Shown: positions 51,478 through 59,762 of the stretch, in pieces
How positions within the stretch are numbered: position 1 is the stretch's first letter
How the letters are laid out: every line of letters starts with the position of its first letter
Origin: CAYJRR01 sp964372275 [NCBI: uncultured bacterium]
GTDB taxonomy: Bacteria; CAYJRR01
DNA: 64,000 nucleotides
Direction of reading: 5' to 3'
Assembly (NCBI GenBank): GCA_964372275.1
Contig: CAYJRR010000004.1
Coordinates: 4,965-68,964, forward strand
Program-made: the position numbers and the translations under genes
The notes under the pieces: model-generated
What the model was told of the DNA's origin: nothing
Database searches by the model: none
What the model saw: only the letters and a program-made list of their open reading frames with translations

Positions 51478-52698
51478 GTGGTGAACCTGATCGGGCTCAT
51501 GTCCGGCACCAGCGCCGACGGCGTCGACGCCGCCTGGGTGTCGATTGCCGACGGACGAGGCTCGCGCGCGCGGGCCGGCCGCCCACGCGTTTCGGTCGTC
51601 GCCCACCTCACGATCCCCTTCCCTCCCTCGATTCGCCGCCGGGTGCTGGCCGCGGCAGACGACGCGCCGTTGCCGGCCTCCGAGTTGGCGGCGCTCGACG
51701 CGGAGGTCGGAGAACGATTCGCGGCCGCCGCCCTCGCCGTCGCCCGAAAGGCGCGCCGGCCGCTCGCGTCGGTGCGGGCGATCGGATCGCATGGACAGAC
51801 GGTGCACCACGCCCCCGACGCGCGTCCGCGGGTTTCGATGCAGCTCGGCTCCCCGTTCGTGATCGCCGAACGCACCGGACGGACGGTCGTCGCCGACTTC
51901 CGGCGCCGCGACCTGGCGGCCGGGGGCCAGGGGGCGCCGCTGGTGCCGCGGGCACACGACCTCCTGTTCGGCGGATCGGATCGCGGTCGCGCCATCCTGA
52001 ACCTGGGAGGGATCGCCAACGTCACCGTCCTTCATCCCCGGACCCGCTCGCGCGCGGCGCGGTCGGCGCGCGCGACCGACTCCGGACTCTTCGCCTTCGA
52101 CACCGGACCGGCGAACATGGTCCTCGACGCGCTGACCTGGCGGTTCACCCGTGGCCGGCGCCGCTTCGATCGCGACGGCGCGATCGCCCGCCGCGGTTCG
52201 GCCGACGACTCCCTCGTCGATCGTCTGCTGCGCGACCCCTACTTCCGCCGGCGGCCCCCGAAGAGCACCGGGCGGGAACGCTTCGGCGAGCGCTTCACCG
52301 AACGGTTGATCGCGCTCGGGAAGCGGCGTGGGATGACGGCCGCCGACCTCCTCGCGACCGCGGCCGAGCTCACCGCACGCTCGATCGCCGACGGCATCCG
52401 CCGCTTCGTGCTCCCGCGCGTCGCCGTCGATCGGTGTTTCCTCTGTGGAGGCGGCGTGCACAACGTCGACCTCGTCGCTCGGCTCCGCCGCCGGCTCGAA
52501 CCGCACCGGATCGCCCTCGACACCACCGCCGCCCTGGGGGTCGACCCCGATGCGGTGGAGGCGGTCGCCTTCGCGCTCCTCGCCCGGGACACACTGGACG
52601 GTCGCGCCGGAAACGTCCCGCGCGCCACCGGAGCCCGCGGTCCGCGCGTCCTCGGCGCGATCGTGCCCGGGACCCGGGTCCCGGACGAACGGCGGTAA
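51478..52698 (+). CDS. anmK: Anhydro-N-acetylmuramic acid kinase
   Basis: This 406-residue kinase opens and phosphorylates 1,6-anhydro-MurNAc to MurNAc-6-phosphate during cell-wall recycling. IGLMSGTSADGVDAAWV at the N-terminus, IGSHGQTVHHAPDARPRVSMQLGSPFVIAERTGRTVVADFRRRDLAAGGQGAPLVPRAHD and LNLGGIANVT are diagnostic. The C-terminal GGGVHNVDLVARLRRRL is also typical. Tandem GTG codons at 51478 and 51481 could both start it. It lies 1 bp after kce, so it may be co-transcribed with the lysine operon despite the unrelated function. Confidence 0.93.
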   Translation: MVNLIGLMSGTSADGVDAAWVSIADGRGSRARAGRPRVSVVAHLTIPFPPSIRRRVLAAADDAPLPASELAALDAEVGERFAAAALAVARKARRPLASVRAIGSHGQTVHHAPDARPRVSMQLGSPFVIAERTGRTVVADFRRRDLAAGGQGAPLVPRAHDLLFGGSDRGRAILNLGGIANVTVLHPRTRSRAARSARATDSGLFAFDTGPANMVLDALTWRFTRGRRRFDRDGAIARRGSADDSLVDRLLRDPYFRRRPPKSTGRERFGERFTERLIALGKRRGMTAADLLATAAELTARSIADGIRRFVLPRVAVDRCFLCGGGVHNVDLVARLRRRLEPHRIALDTTAALGVDPDAVEAVAFALLARDTLDGRAGNVPRATGARGPRVLGAIVPGTRVPDERR

Positions 52699-52701
52699 GA
52701 T
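52696..52701 (+). promoter_or_regulatory. -10 box TAAGAT of membrane-protein gene
   Basis: TAAGAT overlaps the anmK stop and ends exactly 6 bp before ATG 52708, the same leaderless geometry as at 4978. Confidence 0.45.
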
Positions 52702-52707
52702 CGCCGC

Positions 52708-53262
52708 ATGACGCTGCGGGAACTGATCGCGATCGCCGGCTCGGATCCGAGGATCCTCGGTGGCACTCTCGGAGTTCCGCCGCTCCTCGCCTTCGTCACG
52801 GGGCTGCTCCACCGGAAGGGGGCGGGCGGAGCCTCACCCTGGAAATACGGCTACATGGTCCTGGTCTACCTCGCCTGCGTGCCGGCGGTGATGGCGGCGA
52901 TGCTCACGCTCTTTACGCTGCTGTTCACGCGCGAAAACCTGCTGGACGTCGACGCCACCGTCTACCTGCTCCCGATCGTTTCCGGAGGGGTGACGCTGGC
53001 GCTGGTGCGACGGCGCGTCTCCTTCGACGAGATCCCGGGGTTCGACCGACTCTGGGGCCTGATCGTGATGCTGGCGCTCACCTTCGCCGTCGTCTTCGCC
53101 CTCTCGCGCACCCACCTGTGGCTGTTCTTCGGCGGTTCGATCCTCCTCCTCGGCGCGCTCGTGGCCGGCGTCTTCGCCCTGATCAAGTGGGGGGCCTACA
53201 TGGCCTTCCGTGGCCGCGACGAACCGAAGGTGAAGCCCCCGTCGATCGGCCTGCCGCGCTAA
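52708..53262 (+). CDS. Hypothetical membrane protein, about four helices
   Basis: This is a 184-residue inner-membrane protein. Hydrophobic segments near residues 15-32, 48-70, 85-98 and 120-165 (MVLVYLACVPAVMAAMLTLFTLLF, LIVMLALTFAVVFAL, LLLGALVAGVFALI) are separated by short charged loops; the C-terminus is basic and probably cytoplasmic. No family is recognised. It has its own -10-like box directly upstream, so it may be transcribed independently of anmK. Confidence 0.75.
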   Translation: MTLRELIAIAGSDPRILGGTLGVPPLLAFVTGLLHRKGAGGASPWKYGYMVLVYLACVPAVMAAMLTLFTLLFTRENLLDVDATVYLLPIVSGGVTLALVRRRVSFDEIPGFDRLWGLIVMLALTFAVVFALSRTHLWLFFGGSILLLGALVAGVFALIKWGAYMAFRGRDEPKVKPPSIGLPR

Positions 53263-53273
53263 CGGCAGTTTGA

Positions 53274-53591
53274 TCAGAGCGCGGTGGCGAGATTCTCGAC
53301 TGCGATCCGGCGTAGCTTGAGGTAGCGATTCTCGTCGATGCGACGCCGCTGCAGGGGTTTGCGAAGCCTCTCTCCGGCCTCGCCAATTTCGCGTGCGTAG
53401 CGGACCGGCCAGTGGTGCCGCCAGCCTTCCAGATAGGCAAGCAGGATCACCGCGTGCGACTCCTGGAGACTCGCCGGATTGATCGCGGCAAGTGCGCGGC
53501 GCACGGCGGGAAAGTCGATCGACGCGGGTCTCTCCCGGATGGCGCCCTCGGGAAGTCCCGCGGCCGCCAGCGTCTTCCAAGGGTCCTCCAT
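53274..53591 (-). CDS. Small hypothetical protein opposite a nucleotidyltransferase gene
   Basis: This is a 105-residue helical protein starting at ATG 53591 (MEDPWKTLAAAGLPEG). It has the pattern LQESHAVILLAYLEGWRHHWPVRYAREIG and a basic region KPLQRRRIDENRYLKLRRI. No domain is recognised. Its start codon abuts the start region of the divergent nucleotidyltransferase gene, so the pair may be regulated together, possibly as a defence or toxin-antitoxin unit. That is inference. Confidence 0.6.
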   Translation of the reverse strand: MEDPWKTLAAAGLPEGAIRERPASIDFPAVRRALAAINPASLQESHAVILLAYLEGWRHHWPVRYAREIGEAGERLRKPLQRRRIDENRYLKLRRIAVENLATAL

Positions 53592-53597
53592 GCCGTC

Positions 53598-53603
53598 TAT
53601 CGT
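53598..53603 (+). promoter_or_regulatory. -10 box TATCGT before nucleotidyltransferase
   Basis: TATCGT ends 7 bp before GTG 53611 and lies inside the 19-bp gap between divergent genes. It supports GTG 53611 over the upstream ATG 53590, and leaderless expression. Confidence 0.4.
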
Positions 53604-53610
53604 AGCAGAC

Positions 53611-54120
53611 GTGCCGGTGCTCGACCGCGATCGCCTCGACGCGATCGTGAACGCCATCTGTGAGCGGCTGGACGGCGAGTGGCTCCTCGTCGGCGGCGCG
53701 CTCGTCTCGCTATGGCTCGAGTCGCGCCGCACGACGGAAGACGTCGACGTTCTCGGACTCGATGGATCTGCGCGGGAGCGGCTCGCGCTCCTGGAGCTGG
53801 GCGATTCCCTCGGCCTGCCTGTCGAGGCGCTGAACTCCGCCGCCGACTTTTTCGTCAAGCGGATTCCCGACTGGCGCGACCATCTGGTTCTTTTTCGGAA
53901 GGGTCCCAAGGGATCGGTCTTCCGACCGGACGGGACGCTCTTTCTCCTTCTCAAGCTCCGGCGCCTGGACGAGCGCGACCTCGAGGACTGCAGGGCGCTC
54001 GTCGACGCCGGCGAGCCGTTCGACCGCGCGCGCGTGCTGTCGGCCCTCGATCGATTGCCGCCGCCCGCCGACGACGCGGTGTCGTCGCGGCGAGAGATTC
54101 TTCGGACGCTGATGCAGTGA
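53611..54120 (+). CDS. DUF6036-like nucleotidyltransferase
   Basis: This 169-residue protein resembles minimal or AbiEii-type nucleotidyltransferases. The motif WLLVGGALVSLW (GG pair), then RRTTEDVDVLGL with the DxD pair, and DWRDHLVLF follow in order; a Lys-rich segment LLLKLRRLDERDLEDCRALV is shared with DUF6036-type proteins. Such enzymes act on small RNAs or as toxins. GTG 53611 is chosen because of the -10 box. An in-frame ATG at 53590 would overlap the divergent gene's start codon. Partner assignment is uncertain. Confidence 0.72.
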   Translation: MPVLDRDRLDAIVNAICERLDGEWLLVGGALVSLWLESRRTTEDVDVLGLDGSARERLALLELGDSLGLPVEALNSAADFFVKRIPDWRDHLVLFRKGPKGSVFRPDGTLFLLLKLRRLDERDLEDCRALVDAGEPFDRARVLSALDRLPPPADDAVSSRREILRTLMQ

Positions 54121-54178
54121 GCCCGAGGACGACGGGCCAAGAGCTCAAGCGATTGGGCCCGATAGCAGGAGGAAACGC

Positions 54179-54499
54179 ATGGACCGATTCGTCCCACCCG
54201 TCGCGGATCCGCTGGGAACTCGCGGCGACGTCGCGCGACTGGAGAGGATCCTCCGCTACCTGCTTCTCAAGGGGTTGCGTGGGGAGCGGCTAAGACCAGG
54301 AGACGCCGCGATCCGCGCCTTTCTCGATCTCCCCGAGGACGTCGAGCCGGACGAGGCGTCGGTGATAGCGCGACTGGGGGCGGAGGAGGTCGTCGGTCGG
54401 ATCCGCTGCCCGAAATGTGGAAGCACGGTCGAGGATCGCGCCGGCGTCGTTGACGAGCGGTGCCCCATCTGCGGCGCGGCCGTCGGTTCCGAAAGTTAG
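54179..54499 (+). CDS. Small zinc-ribbon protein
   Basis: This 106-residue protein has a near-perfect ribosome site (AGGAGGAAA) before the ATG. The first 65 residues are helical and charged. The C-terminus has CPKC...CPIC (residues about 80-98), a four-Cys zinc ribbon. No family is assigned. It might bind nucleic acid or act as an adaptor. The stop overlaps the convergent neighbour by 4 bp. Confidence 0.75.
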   Translation: MDRFVPPVADPLGTRGDVARLERILRYLLLKGLRGERLRPGDAAIRAFLDLPEDVEPDEASVIARLGAEEVVGRIRCPKCGSTVEDRAGVVDERCPICGAAVGSES

Positions 54500-55251
54500 T
54501 CGGGCCCTGGCCAGCGCTGCGTCATGTTCCAGAGTACGAGCGATACGAGAGCAACCGCACCACCGATTCCGGCGATGCCGGCGATCGCTCCGAGAAAGGC
54601 CGACCCGAACGTCCTCGTCAAGGGATCCAAGGTCGGCCGAAGCGGTTCCGGCAGCGGTCCGCCCTGCGCGACATAGTGCAACGCCAATCCGACGAGCACC
54701 GCGAACCCGCCGGCCACGAGCTGAAGGCGTCGGAGCCAAGCCGTGTCCCGCCGGCCGGAGTCGCGCCAGGGTTTCAGGTCCCTCGGGCGTAGCCCGAAGC
54801 CGACGGCGACCTCTTGCGCCGTGAGCTCAGAACCCGACATACACCGCGATGCACCCGTCTCCGCGCCGAGTCGGAAGACGGCAGTCCCTTCCATCAGAAA
54901 CGCGATCCGGCCGGCCCCGGGCGATGCGTCCGCCGGCGTCCGGGACAGCGCGAGCGCCACGGAATCAACCACGCGAAAGACTCTCGCGAAGTAACGCGGC
55001 GCGAGCTCCACGATCGACCCTTCCTGCAACAGGTCGACGGACTCGACCGGCGAGGTCCAATCGGTCCGGAACAGCAGCAGGCGGTCGGGAAGCACGGTGA
55101 GAGTCGAGGACGACCCGCTTCCCGTTCGGAGGAGGAGCTCGCTCACGAGTTCACCGGACGCGGCATCCCGCCCGTCACGCCGGTCGATGACGGTCACCGT
55201 ATCGCCTCGGAGGCGGCCCGCGGAGCCGATTTCAAGCGGAAACGTGTTCAT
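54496..55251 (-). CDS. Hypothetical protein with C-terminal membrane hairpin
   Basis: This is a 251-residue protein. The first 165 residues are predicted cytoplasmic and beta-rich (LRGDTVTVIDRRD, LPDRLLLFRTD, AGRIAFLMEGTAVFRLG). Two membrane helices near residues 178-198 and 215-240 (LVAGGFAVLVGLALHYVA, AFLGAIAGIAGIGGAVALVSLVLW) follow. No domain is recognised. The ATG at 55251 overlaps the stop of the phospholipase D gene, so the two are co-translated and may act together at the membrane. Confidence 0.68.
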   Translation of the reverse strand: MNTFPLEIGSAGRLRGDTVTVIDRRDGRDAASGELVSELLLRTGSGSSSTLTVLPDRLLLFRTDWTSPVESVDLLQEGSIVELAPRYFARVFRVVDSVALALSRTPADASPGAGRIAFLMEGTAVFRLGAETGASRCMSGSELTAQEVAVGFGLRPRDLKPWRDSGRRDTAWLRRLQLVAGGFAVLVGLALHYVAQGGPLPEPLRPTLDPLTRTFGSAFLGAIAGIAGIGGAVALVSLVLWNMTQRWPGPD

Positions 55252-56780
55252 CGGCAGGACCGGATCGACAGGGACCGGGCGAAGCTCGGGTCGAACAGTT
55301 GCTCGTCCCACGCCGCGGTGGTGGCGGCCGAGTCGACGACGACGTTGATCTCGCGCGAGTTGCGGAAGCTCTGCACGTCCATGTTCGCGGAGCCGACGAT
55401 CGCCAGCTCCCCGTCGACGGAAAGATACTTCACGTGGCTGGCGGGGGGCCCGTTCTCGGTGACGACGTCCGATCCGTCGGCGGAGTACCACCGGATCGCG
55501 AGCTGCCGGCAGGCGTCGATGCCGGCCCTGCGGGCCGCCCGGAAGAGCCGTTCGACGCTTTCGTCGTTGGTGCCGCCGCGGGTGGGCATCGATTCCGTCC
55601 ACTCCTCGTAGCGCCGCGACAGCAGCAGCTCGACACGGACCCCCCGCTTCAATGTCTCGATCAACGCCCGCTCCACGGTCGGCTCGTTCAGGTTCGGCGT
55701 CTGCAGCTTGACGATCGACGTCGCGTTCCGGATCGCGGCGAGGAACGCACGGTTCTGCGGGTTCTCGTCGTCGGCGCCACGAAGCCACGGGATTCCGTTC
55801 GCCGGGCGCGTGGTGACGAGCATCGGCGAGCACCCCGGCAGTCGCGTGAGCGGGATCGGCGGGGGGACGGACAGCCGCTCCCAACAGACCGGCGCCGGGC
55901 GATCCTCCGGTCCCGGCTCGCTCCCCGCGCGGGGGTGCGAGGCGCCGCAGGTCCAACGCCAACTCCGGCCCCACGCGTCGGCGAACTCCTGGCGCAGCGC
56001 GCCGGCCACCTCCCCGTCGAACCGGAAACCGGCGTCGAGGTAGTCGTCGTCGGTATCGTTGTCGCCGGTGACGTTGGCCCCCGTGACGATCGCGTGGCGC
56101 CCGTCGACCACCAGGTCCTTCGAATGGTTCGCGCCGAGGGCGGAGTGGTGGAAGCCGGCGAGCTCGACGCGCACCACGCCGGGATCGAGCTTCAAGCCCT
56201 CGATCCGGGCCGCGAGCGTCGACATCATCGCCTCGCTCGCGGTCGGCGCGAAGTTGACGAGCAGCCGCACCACCACCGGCGCGGCCGGCACCGACGGTCC
56301 GGCCGGCGTTCGCCCGTCCGCGGAGCGCGGGTGCGCCGCCGCCTTGCGACGGGCGTGCAGGCGCGCGATCCCGTCCAGGATCTCGCGGGAGACCGCGGAG
56401 TCGGGGTGCCAGTTCCAGGTCTGGAGATTCGCTTCGACCTCGGTCGACGCGATCATGCCCCCCATCCCACGGAAGATCGCCGGCCCGCGAAGGAGCACGT
56501 TCGGATCGGCGAGGTTGCCACCGGTCGCATAGAGCCCCGCCGGGAACGGCCCTCGGCGCGCGACGTCGCGGCTGGCCTGGAACACCGCGGTGAACAGCCG
56601 CCCGGCGCACGCGGGGAGCGCGGGCGCCCGCCCCACCTCCCGCAGGTCGAACAGCAGGCGCGCCGGCGGATCGCCCGGCCACGCCGGCGTGCATCCGTCC
56701 GGGACCTCCCCGCCGGCCGGCGACGCGGTCCCGAGGAGCGCGACCGCTCCGAGGACCCGACTCCATGCCGTTCGATCCAT
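55248..56780 (-). CDS. Secreted phospholipase D-like protein (two HKD motifs)
   Basis: This is a 510-residue exported PLD-superfamily enzyme that would hydrolyse or transfer phosphodiesters. It has a signal peptide (VLGAVALLGTASPAGG). Two complete HKD motifs are visible: HSKDLVVDGRHAIVTGANVTG near residue 218 and SHVKYLSVDGELAIVGSANMD near 453, giving one active site per polypeptide. Cys residues at both ends suggest periplasmic folding. The ATG has GGTGGGG upstream. It is followed by an overlapping membrane-protein gene. The substrate (phospholipid or other) is unknown. Confidence 0.88.
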   Translation of the reverse strand: MDRTAWSRVLGAVALLGTASPAGGEVPDGCTPAWPGDPPARLLFDLREVGRAPALPACAGRLFTAVFQASRDVARRGPFPAGLYATGGNLADPNVLLRGPAIFRGMGGMIASTEVEANLQTWNWHPDSAVSREILDGIARLHARRKAAAHPRSADGRTPAGPSVPAAPVVVRLLVNFAPTASEAMMSTLAARIEGLKLDPGVVRVELAGFHHSALGANHSKDLVVDGRHAIVTGANVTGDNDTDDDYLDAGFRFDGEVAGALRQEFADAWGRSWRWTCGASHPRAGSEPGPEDRPAPVCWERLSVPPPIPLTRLPGCSPMLVTTRPANGIPWLRGADDENPQNRAFLAAIRNATSIVKLQTPNLNEPTVERALIETLKRGVRVELLLSRRYEEWTESMPTRGGTNDESVERLFRAARRAGIDACRQLAIRWYSADGSDVVTENGPPASHVKYLSVDGELAIVGSANMDVQSFRNSREINVVVDSAATTAAWDEQLFDPSFARSLSIRSCR

Positions 56781-56906
56781 CGCCCCACCGACCCCTTTCG
56801 GGGCGGTGGGATCTGCAGCCGGCGTGCCCGACGATTTCGTCAGCGAACCGGCACGTTGGACCTTCCGGCCCTGTCGAGTGCGCCCCCCACCCGGGACGTC
56901 CGCGGG

Positions 56907-57923
56907 TCAGGAGGCGATCGGACAAAGGGTCCGTTCGCCGACGATCACGTCCCGCACCTCCCCCGCGACCGACGCCTTCTCCAGCACGAGGCAGCGCGAG
57001 AGCGTCGCCCCTCGCTCCACTACAGACCCGGCGCCGACGACGGCGTACGGACCGACCGTCGCCCCGGCTTCGATCGTCGCGCCACGCCCGACGAGCGCCG
57101 GCCGCCGGATCGTGGTGCCGGGACCGAAGCTCGCCCCGGTCCCGACGAACACCCCGCGGGGACCCTCCGCGAAGCCGCGCAGCGGATCGAACTGCGAGAA
57201 GGTCGCGCGGCGCACGAGCAGGTCGAGGTTGGCCTCGAACAGACGGTCGACCGTGCCGAGATCGGACCAGGTCCCCTGCTGCAGGACCGACGACACCTTG
57301 CCGCGGTCGGCGAGGATCGCCGGATAGGTCTCGGTCCCCAGGTGCGCCACCCCCGCCGCCGCGATGTAGTCGAAGACCTTCGGGGAGAAGATCTGTACCC
57401 CGGTGAAGAGCGCCTTGCGGAGCGGTCCGACCCCCGACGGGACGCCGACCCGTCCCACGAAATCCCATACCCGCCCGCTGCCGTCGAAGCCGATCGAACC
57501 GAACTGGTCGACGCGCGGATCCTCCTTGAGGACCATCGTCGCCACCGCTCCGCCGTCGCGGTGCGCCTGGATCGCGGCGCGGAGGTCGACGTCGACGATC
57601 GTATCGCCGTTGAGCACGGCGAACGGCTCGTCGCCGAAGAAGGCGCGGACGTTCCGCAGGCCGCCGCCGGTCCCGAGCAGAACCGGCTCGCGCGACCAGG
57701 TGATCCGCACCCCCCACGCCGTGCCGTCGCCGACCGCCGCCGGGATCGCGTCGGGGAGATGGTGGAGGTTGACGACGATCTCGGTGATCGACGCCGCCTT
57801 CATCGTCTCGACGGCGTAGCGCAAGAGCGGCCACGGTCCGACCGGCGCCAGCGGCTTGGGGACCGCGTCGGTCAAGGGCCGGAGCCGCGTCCCCAGCCCC
57901 GCCGCGAAGACCATCCCCTTCAC
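56907..57923 (-). CDS. murU: MurU-like sugar-1-phosphate nucleotidyltransferase
   Basis: This is a 338-residue nucleotidyltransferase. The signature MVFAAGLGTRLRPLTDAVPKPLAPVG, then NGDTIVDVDL with metal-binding Asp residues, and TWSDLGTVDRLFEANLDL match NDP-sugar pyrophosphorylases. A C-terminal left-handed beta-helix (hexapeptide repeats such as GTGASFGPGTTIRRPALVGRGATIEAGATVG) makes it longer than typical MurU. The GTG start overlaps the stop of an AmgK-like kinase. That pairing is the known AmgK-MurU route from MurNAc to UDP-MurNAc; the exact sugar is inferred from this neighbour. Confidence 0.85.
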   Translation of the reverse strand: MKGMVFAAGLGTRLRPLTDAVPKPLAPVGPWPLLRYAVETMKAASITEIVVNLHHLPDAIPAAVGDGTAWGVRITWSREPVLLGTGGGLRNVRAFFGDEPFAVLNGDTIVDVDLRAAIQAHRDGGAVATMVLKEDPRVDQFGSIGFDGSGRVWDFVGRVGVPSGVGPLRKALFTGVQIFSPKVFDYIAAAGVAHLGTETYPAILADRGKVSSVLQQGTWSDLGTVDRLFEANLDLLVRRATFSQFDPLRGFAEGPRGVFVGTGASFGPGTTIRRPALVGRGATIEAGATVGPYAVVGAGSVVERGATLSRCLVLEKASVAGEVRDVIVGERTLCPIAS

Positions 57924-58990
57924 GTCGCGCGCATCTCCGGGACGTACTTCTGCAGCACCTCGAAGGCCGGCAACAGCTCGCGGTACTTCTGCAGGTTCCG
58001 GCGCACGTGCTTCAGCACCGGCGGGATGTGCCGCAGGAACTTGTCGTTCCCCTTCTTCACGTCGATGAAGACGAAGCGGCCCGCCGCCTTCAGGTTCCGT
58101 TGCAGGCTCGCGTAGTCGAACTGGCGCCGGAACTCGGCCGGATCGACGGGGGGGCATCCCGCCTCCTCGCGCGCCTTCAGGTAGTGGGTGATCAGGCTGT
58201 CGACCTGCGCCTCCTGCAACGTCACGTAGGCGTCCCGCAACAGCGACGCCAGGTCGTAGGTCCACGGCCCCATCAGCGCGTCCTGGAAGTCGATGATCCC
58301 GATCCGGTCGCCGCCGTGGACCATCAGGTTCCGGCTGTGGTAGTCGCGATGGGTGAAGACCTTCGGCTGCGATTCGATGTCGCGCGCCACCCGCTGGAAG
58401 ACGGCACGAAGCCGCTCGCGGTCGATCGGACCGATCGTCGTCTCCTCGCGCGCCTCGACGCCGTACTCGAGGTAGTGGTCGAACTCCCAGACCAGCAGCT
58501 CGACGTTGAACCTCTGGTGGTAGGCGAGGCAGCGCTCGTCGACCTTCGACGTCCCCTCCACCTGCATCGTCACCAGCCAGCGGATCGCCTGTTCGTAGAG
58601 GGCGTGGGCGCGGGCCGGGTCCCCGTCCTTCACCACCCCCTCGAGCATCACGTCCCCCCAGTCCTCGAGGAGCATCAGGCCACGCGACCGGTCCCAGACG
58701 TGGATCTTCGGCACCGGCAATCCGATCCCGTCGAGGAACCGATGGACGTTCACGAACGGCAGTTCGTCGACCTTCTTCAGGTTCGTCTTCTCCTCGAACA
58801 GCTTCGCGGGCTGGTCGTCCATCACCCGCATCAGGATGTAGCGGCGGCCGTCGGTCTCGATCCGGTAGTAGTGGCGGTTCGAGGCGTCCCCCGGTAGGCG
58901 ATGGAGCCGCACGTCGATCGCCGGCATCCGCAGGTGATCCCGGAAGAGCGAAGCGACAGAAGCCCGGAGCGCGTCCTGTTCGGCGGTCAT
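57920..58990 (-). CDS. amgK: AmgK-like cell-wall amino-sugar kinase
   Basis: This 356-residue protein of the aminoglycoside-phosphotransferase fold is predicted to phosphorylate MurNAc/GlcNAc at the anomeric position. LPGDASNRHYYRI near residue 32, LLEDWGDVML, the Brenner motif FTHRDYHSRNLMVH and the metal-binding IIDFQDALMGPWTYDLASLLRD are all intact. It is fused by a 4-bp overlap to a MurU-like nucleotidyltransferase gene. Together they would return MurNAc to UDP-MurNAc without new synthesis. It diverges from the SIS-nagA genes with a 28-bp gap. Confidence 0.87.
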   Translation of the reverse strand: MTAEQDALRASVASLFRDHLRMPAIDVRLHRLPGDASNRHYYRIETDGRRYILMRVMDDQPAKLFEEKTNLKKVDELPFVNVHRFLDGIGLPVPKIHVWDRSRGLMLLEDWGDVMLEGVVKDGDPARAHALYEQAIRWLVTMQVEGTSKVDERCLAYHQRFNVELLVWEFDHYLEYGVEAREETTIGPIDRERLRAVFQRVARDIESQPKVFTHRDYHSRNLMVHGGDRIGIIDFQDALMGPWTYDLASLLRDAYVTLQEAQVDSLITHYLKAREEAGCPPVDPAEFRRQFDYASLQRNLKAAGRFVFIDVKKGNDKFLRHIPPVLKHVRRNLQKYRELLPAFEVLQKYVPEMRAT

Positions 58991-59018
58991 CTCCAGGGGA
59001 TGATAGAACTAGGGTCCC

Positions 59019-59762
59019 ATGGGACGCGAACTCGGCGCCGACTACCACCGGGTGGCGATGGAGGCGATCTCCCGCTTCGGCTCGGACCCGGGCGGGATCG
59101 GGGCCGCCGCCGACCTTTCGTTCGCGTCGCTGTCGAAAGGGGGCGTGCTGCACGCCTTCGGCTCGGGTCACTCCGCCGCCGGCGCGATCGAGCTGTTTCA
59201 CCGCGCGGGTGGCCTGGTCCCGGTCAACGGGATCCTGGAGTCGTTCCTCTCCCCGTTCGTCGCGCCGGGTACCTCCGGCAAGCTCGAGCGGCTGGTCGGG
59301 ATCGGCGCGATCCTGGTCGAACGCTACGACGTCCGCGCCGGGGAGGTGGTCGTCGTCTTCTCCAACTCCGGCGTGAACCCGGTGCCGATCGAGGTGGCTG
59401 GCGCCTCGCGCGAGCGCGGGGCGTTCGTGGTGGCGGTCACCAGCCGCGCCCACGGCCTCTCGGCGCAAAGCCGCCACCCGTCGGGGAAGCGCCTCGTCGA
59501 TCTCGCCGACGTCGCGATCGACAACGGCGCCCCCGCCGGGGACGCCGCCGTCGAATTCGCCGAGGGCCGGCGGGCGGCGGCGACGTCGGGGTTGGTCAAC
59601 GCCTACATCGCCAATCGCCTCGTCGCCGAGATCGTCGAACGCTACCTCGCCGCGGGGATCGATCCCCCGGTCTACCTCTCCGCGAATCTCCCCGGAGGGG
59701 ACGCGCACAACGTGGGCCTGGAGGCGCGGTACCGCGACCGGCTCAAGGGGCTCTGGCGGTGA
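59019..59762 (+). CDS. SIS-domain sugar phosphate-binding protein
   Basis: This is a 247-residue SIS (sugar isomerase) protein. GGVLHAFGSGHSAAGAIELFHRAGG (residues about 41-66) and VVVVFSNSGVNPVPIEVA (about 108-125) are the two phosphosugar-binding segments with conserved Ser residues. It resembles the uncharacterised SIS_2/UPF0309 group. The stop overlaps nagA by 4 bp, suggesting it acts on an amino-sugar phosphate upstream of GlcNAc-6-P deacetylation. A MurQ-like etherase role is possible but unproven. Confidence 0.85.
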   Translation: MGRELGADYHRVAMEAISRFGSDPGGIGAAADLSFASLSKGGVLHAFGSGHSAAGAIELFHRAGGLVPVNGILESFLSPFVAPGTSGKLERLVGIGAILVERYDVRAGEVVVVFSNSGVNPVPIEVAGASRERGAFVVAVTSRAHGLSAQSRHPSGKRLVDLADVAIDNGAPAGDAAVEFAEGRRAAATSGLVNAYIANRLVAEIVERYLAAGIDPPVYLSANLPGGDAHNVGLEARYRDRLKGLWR

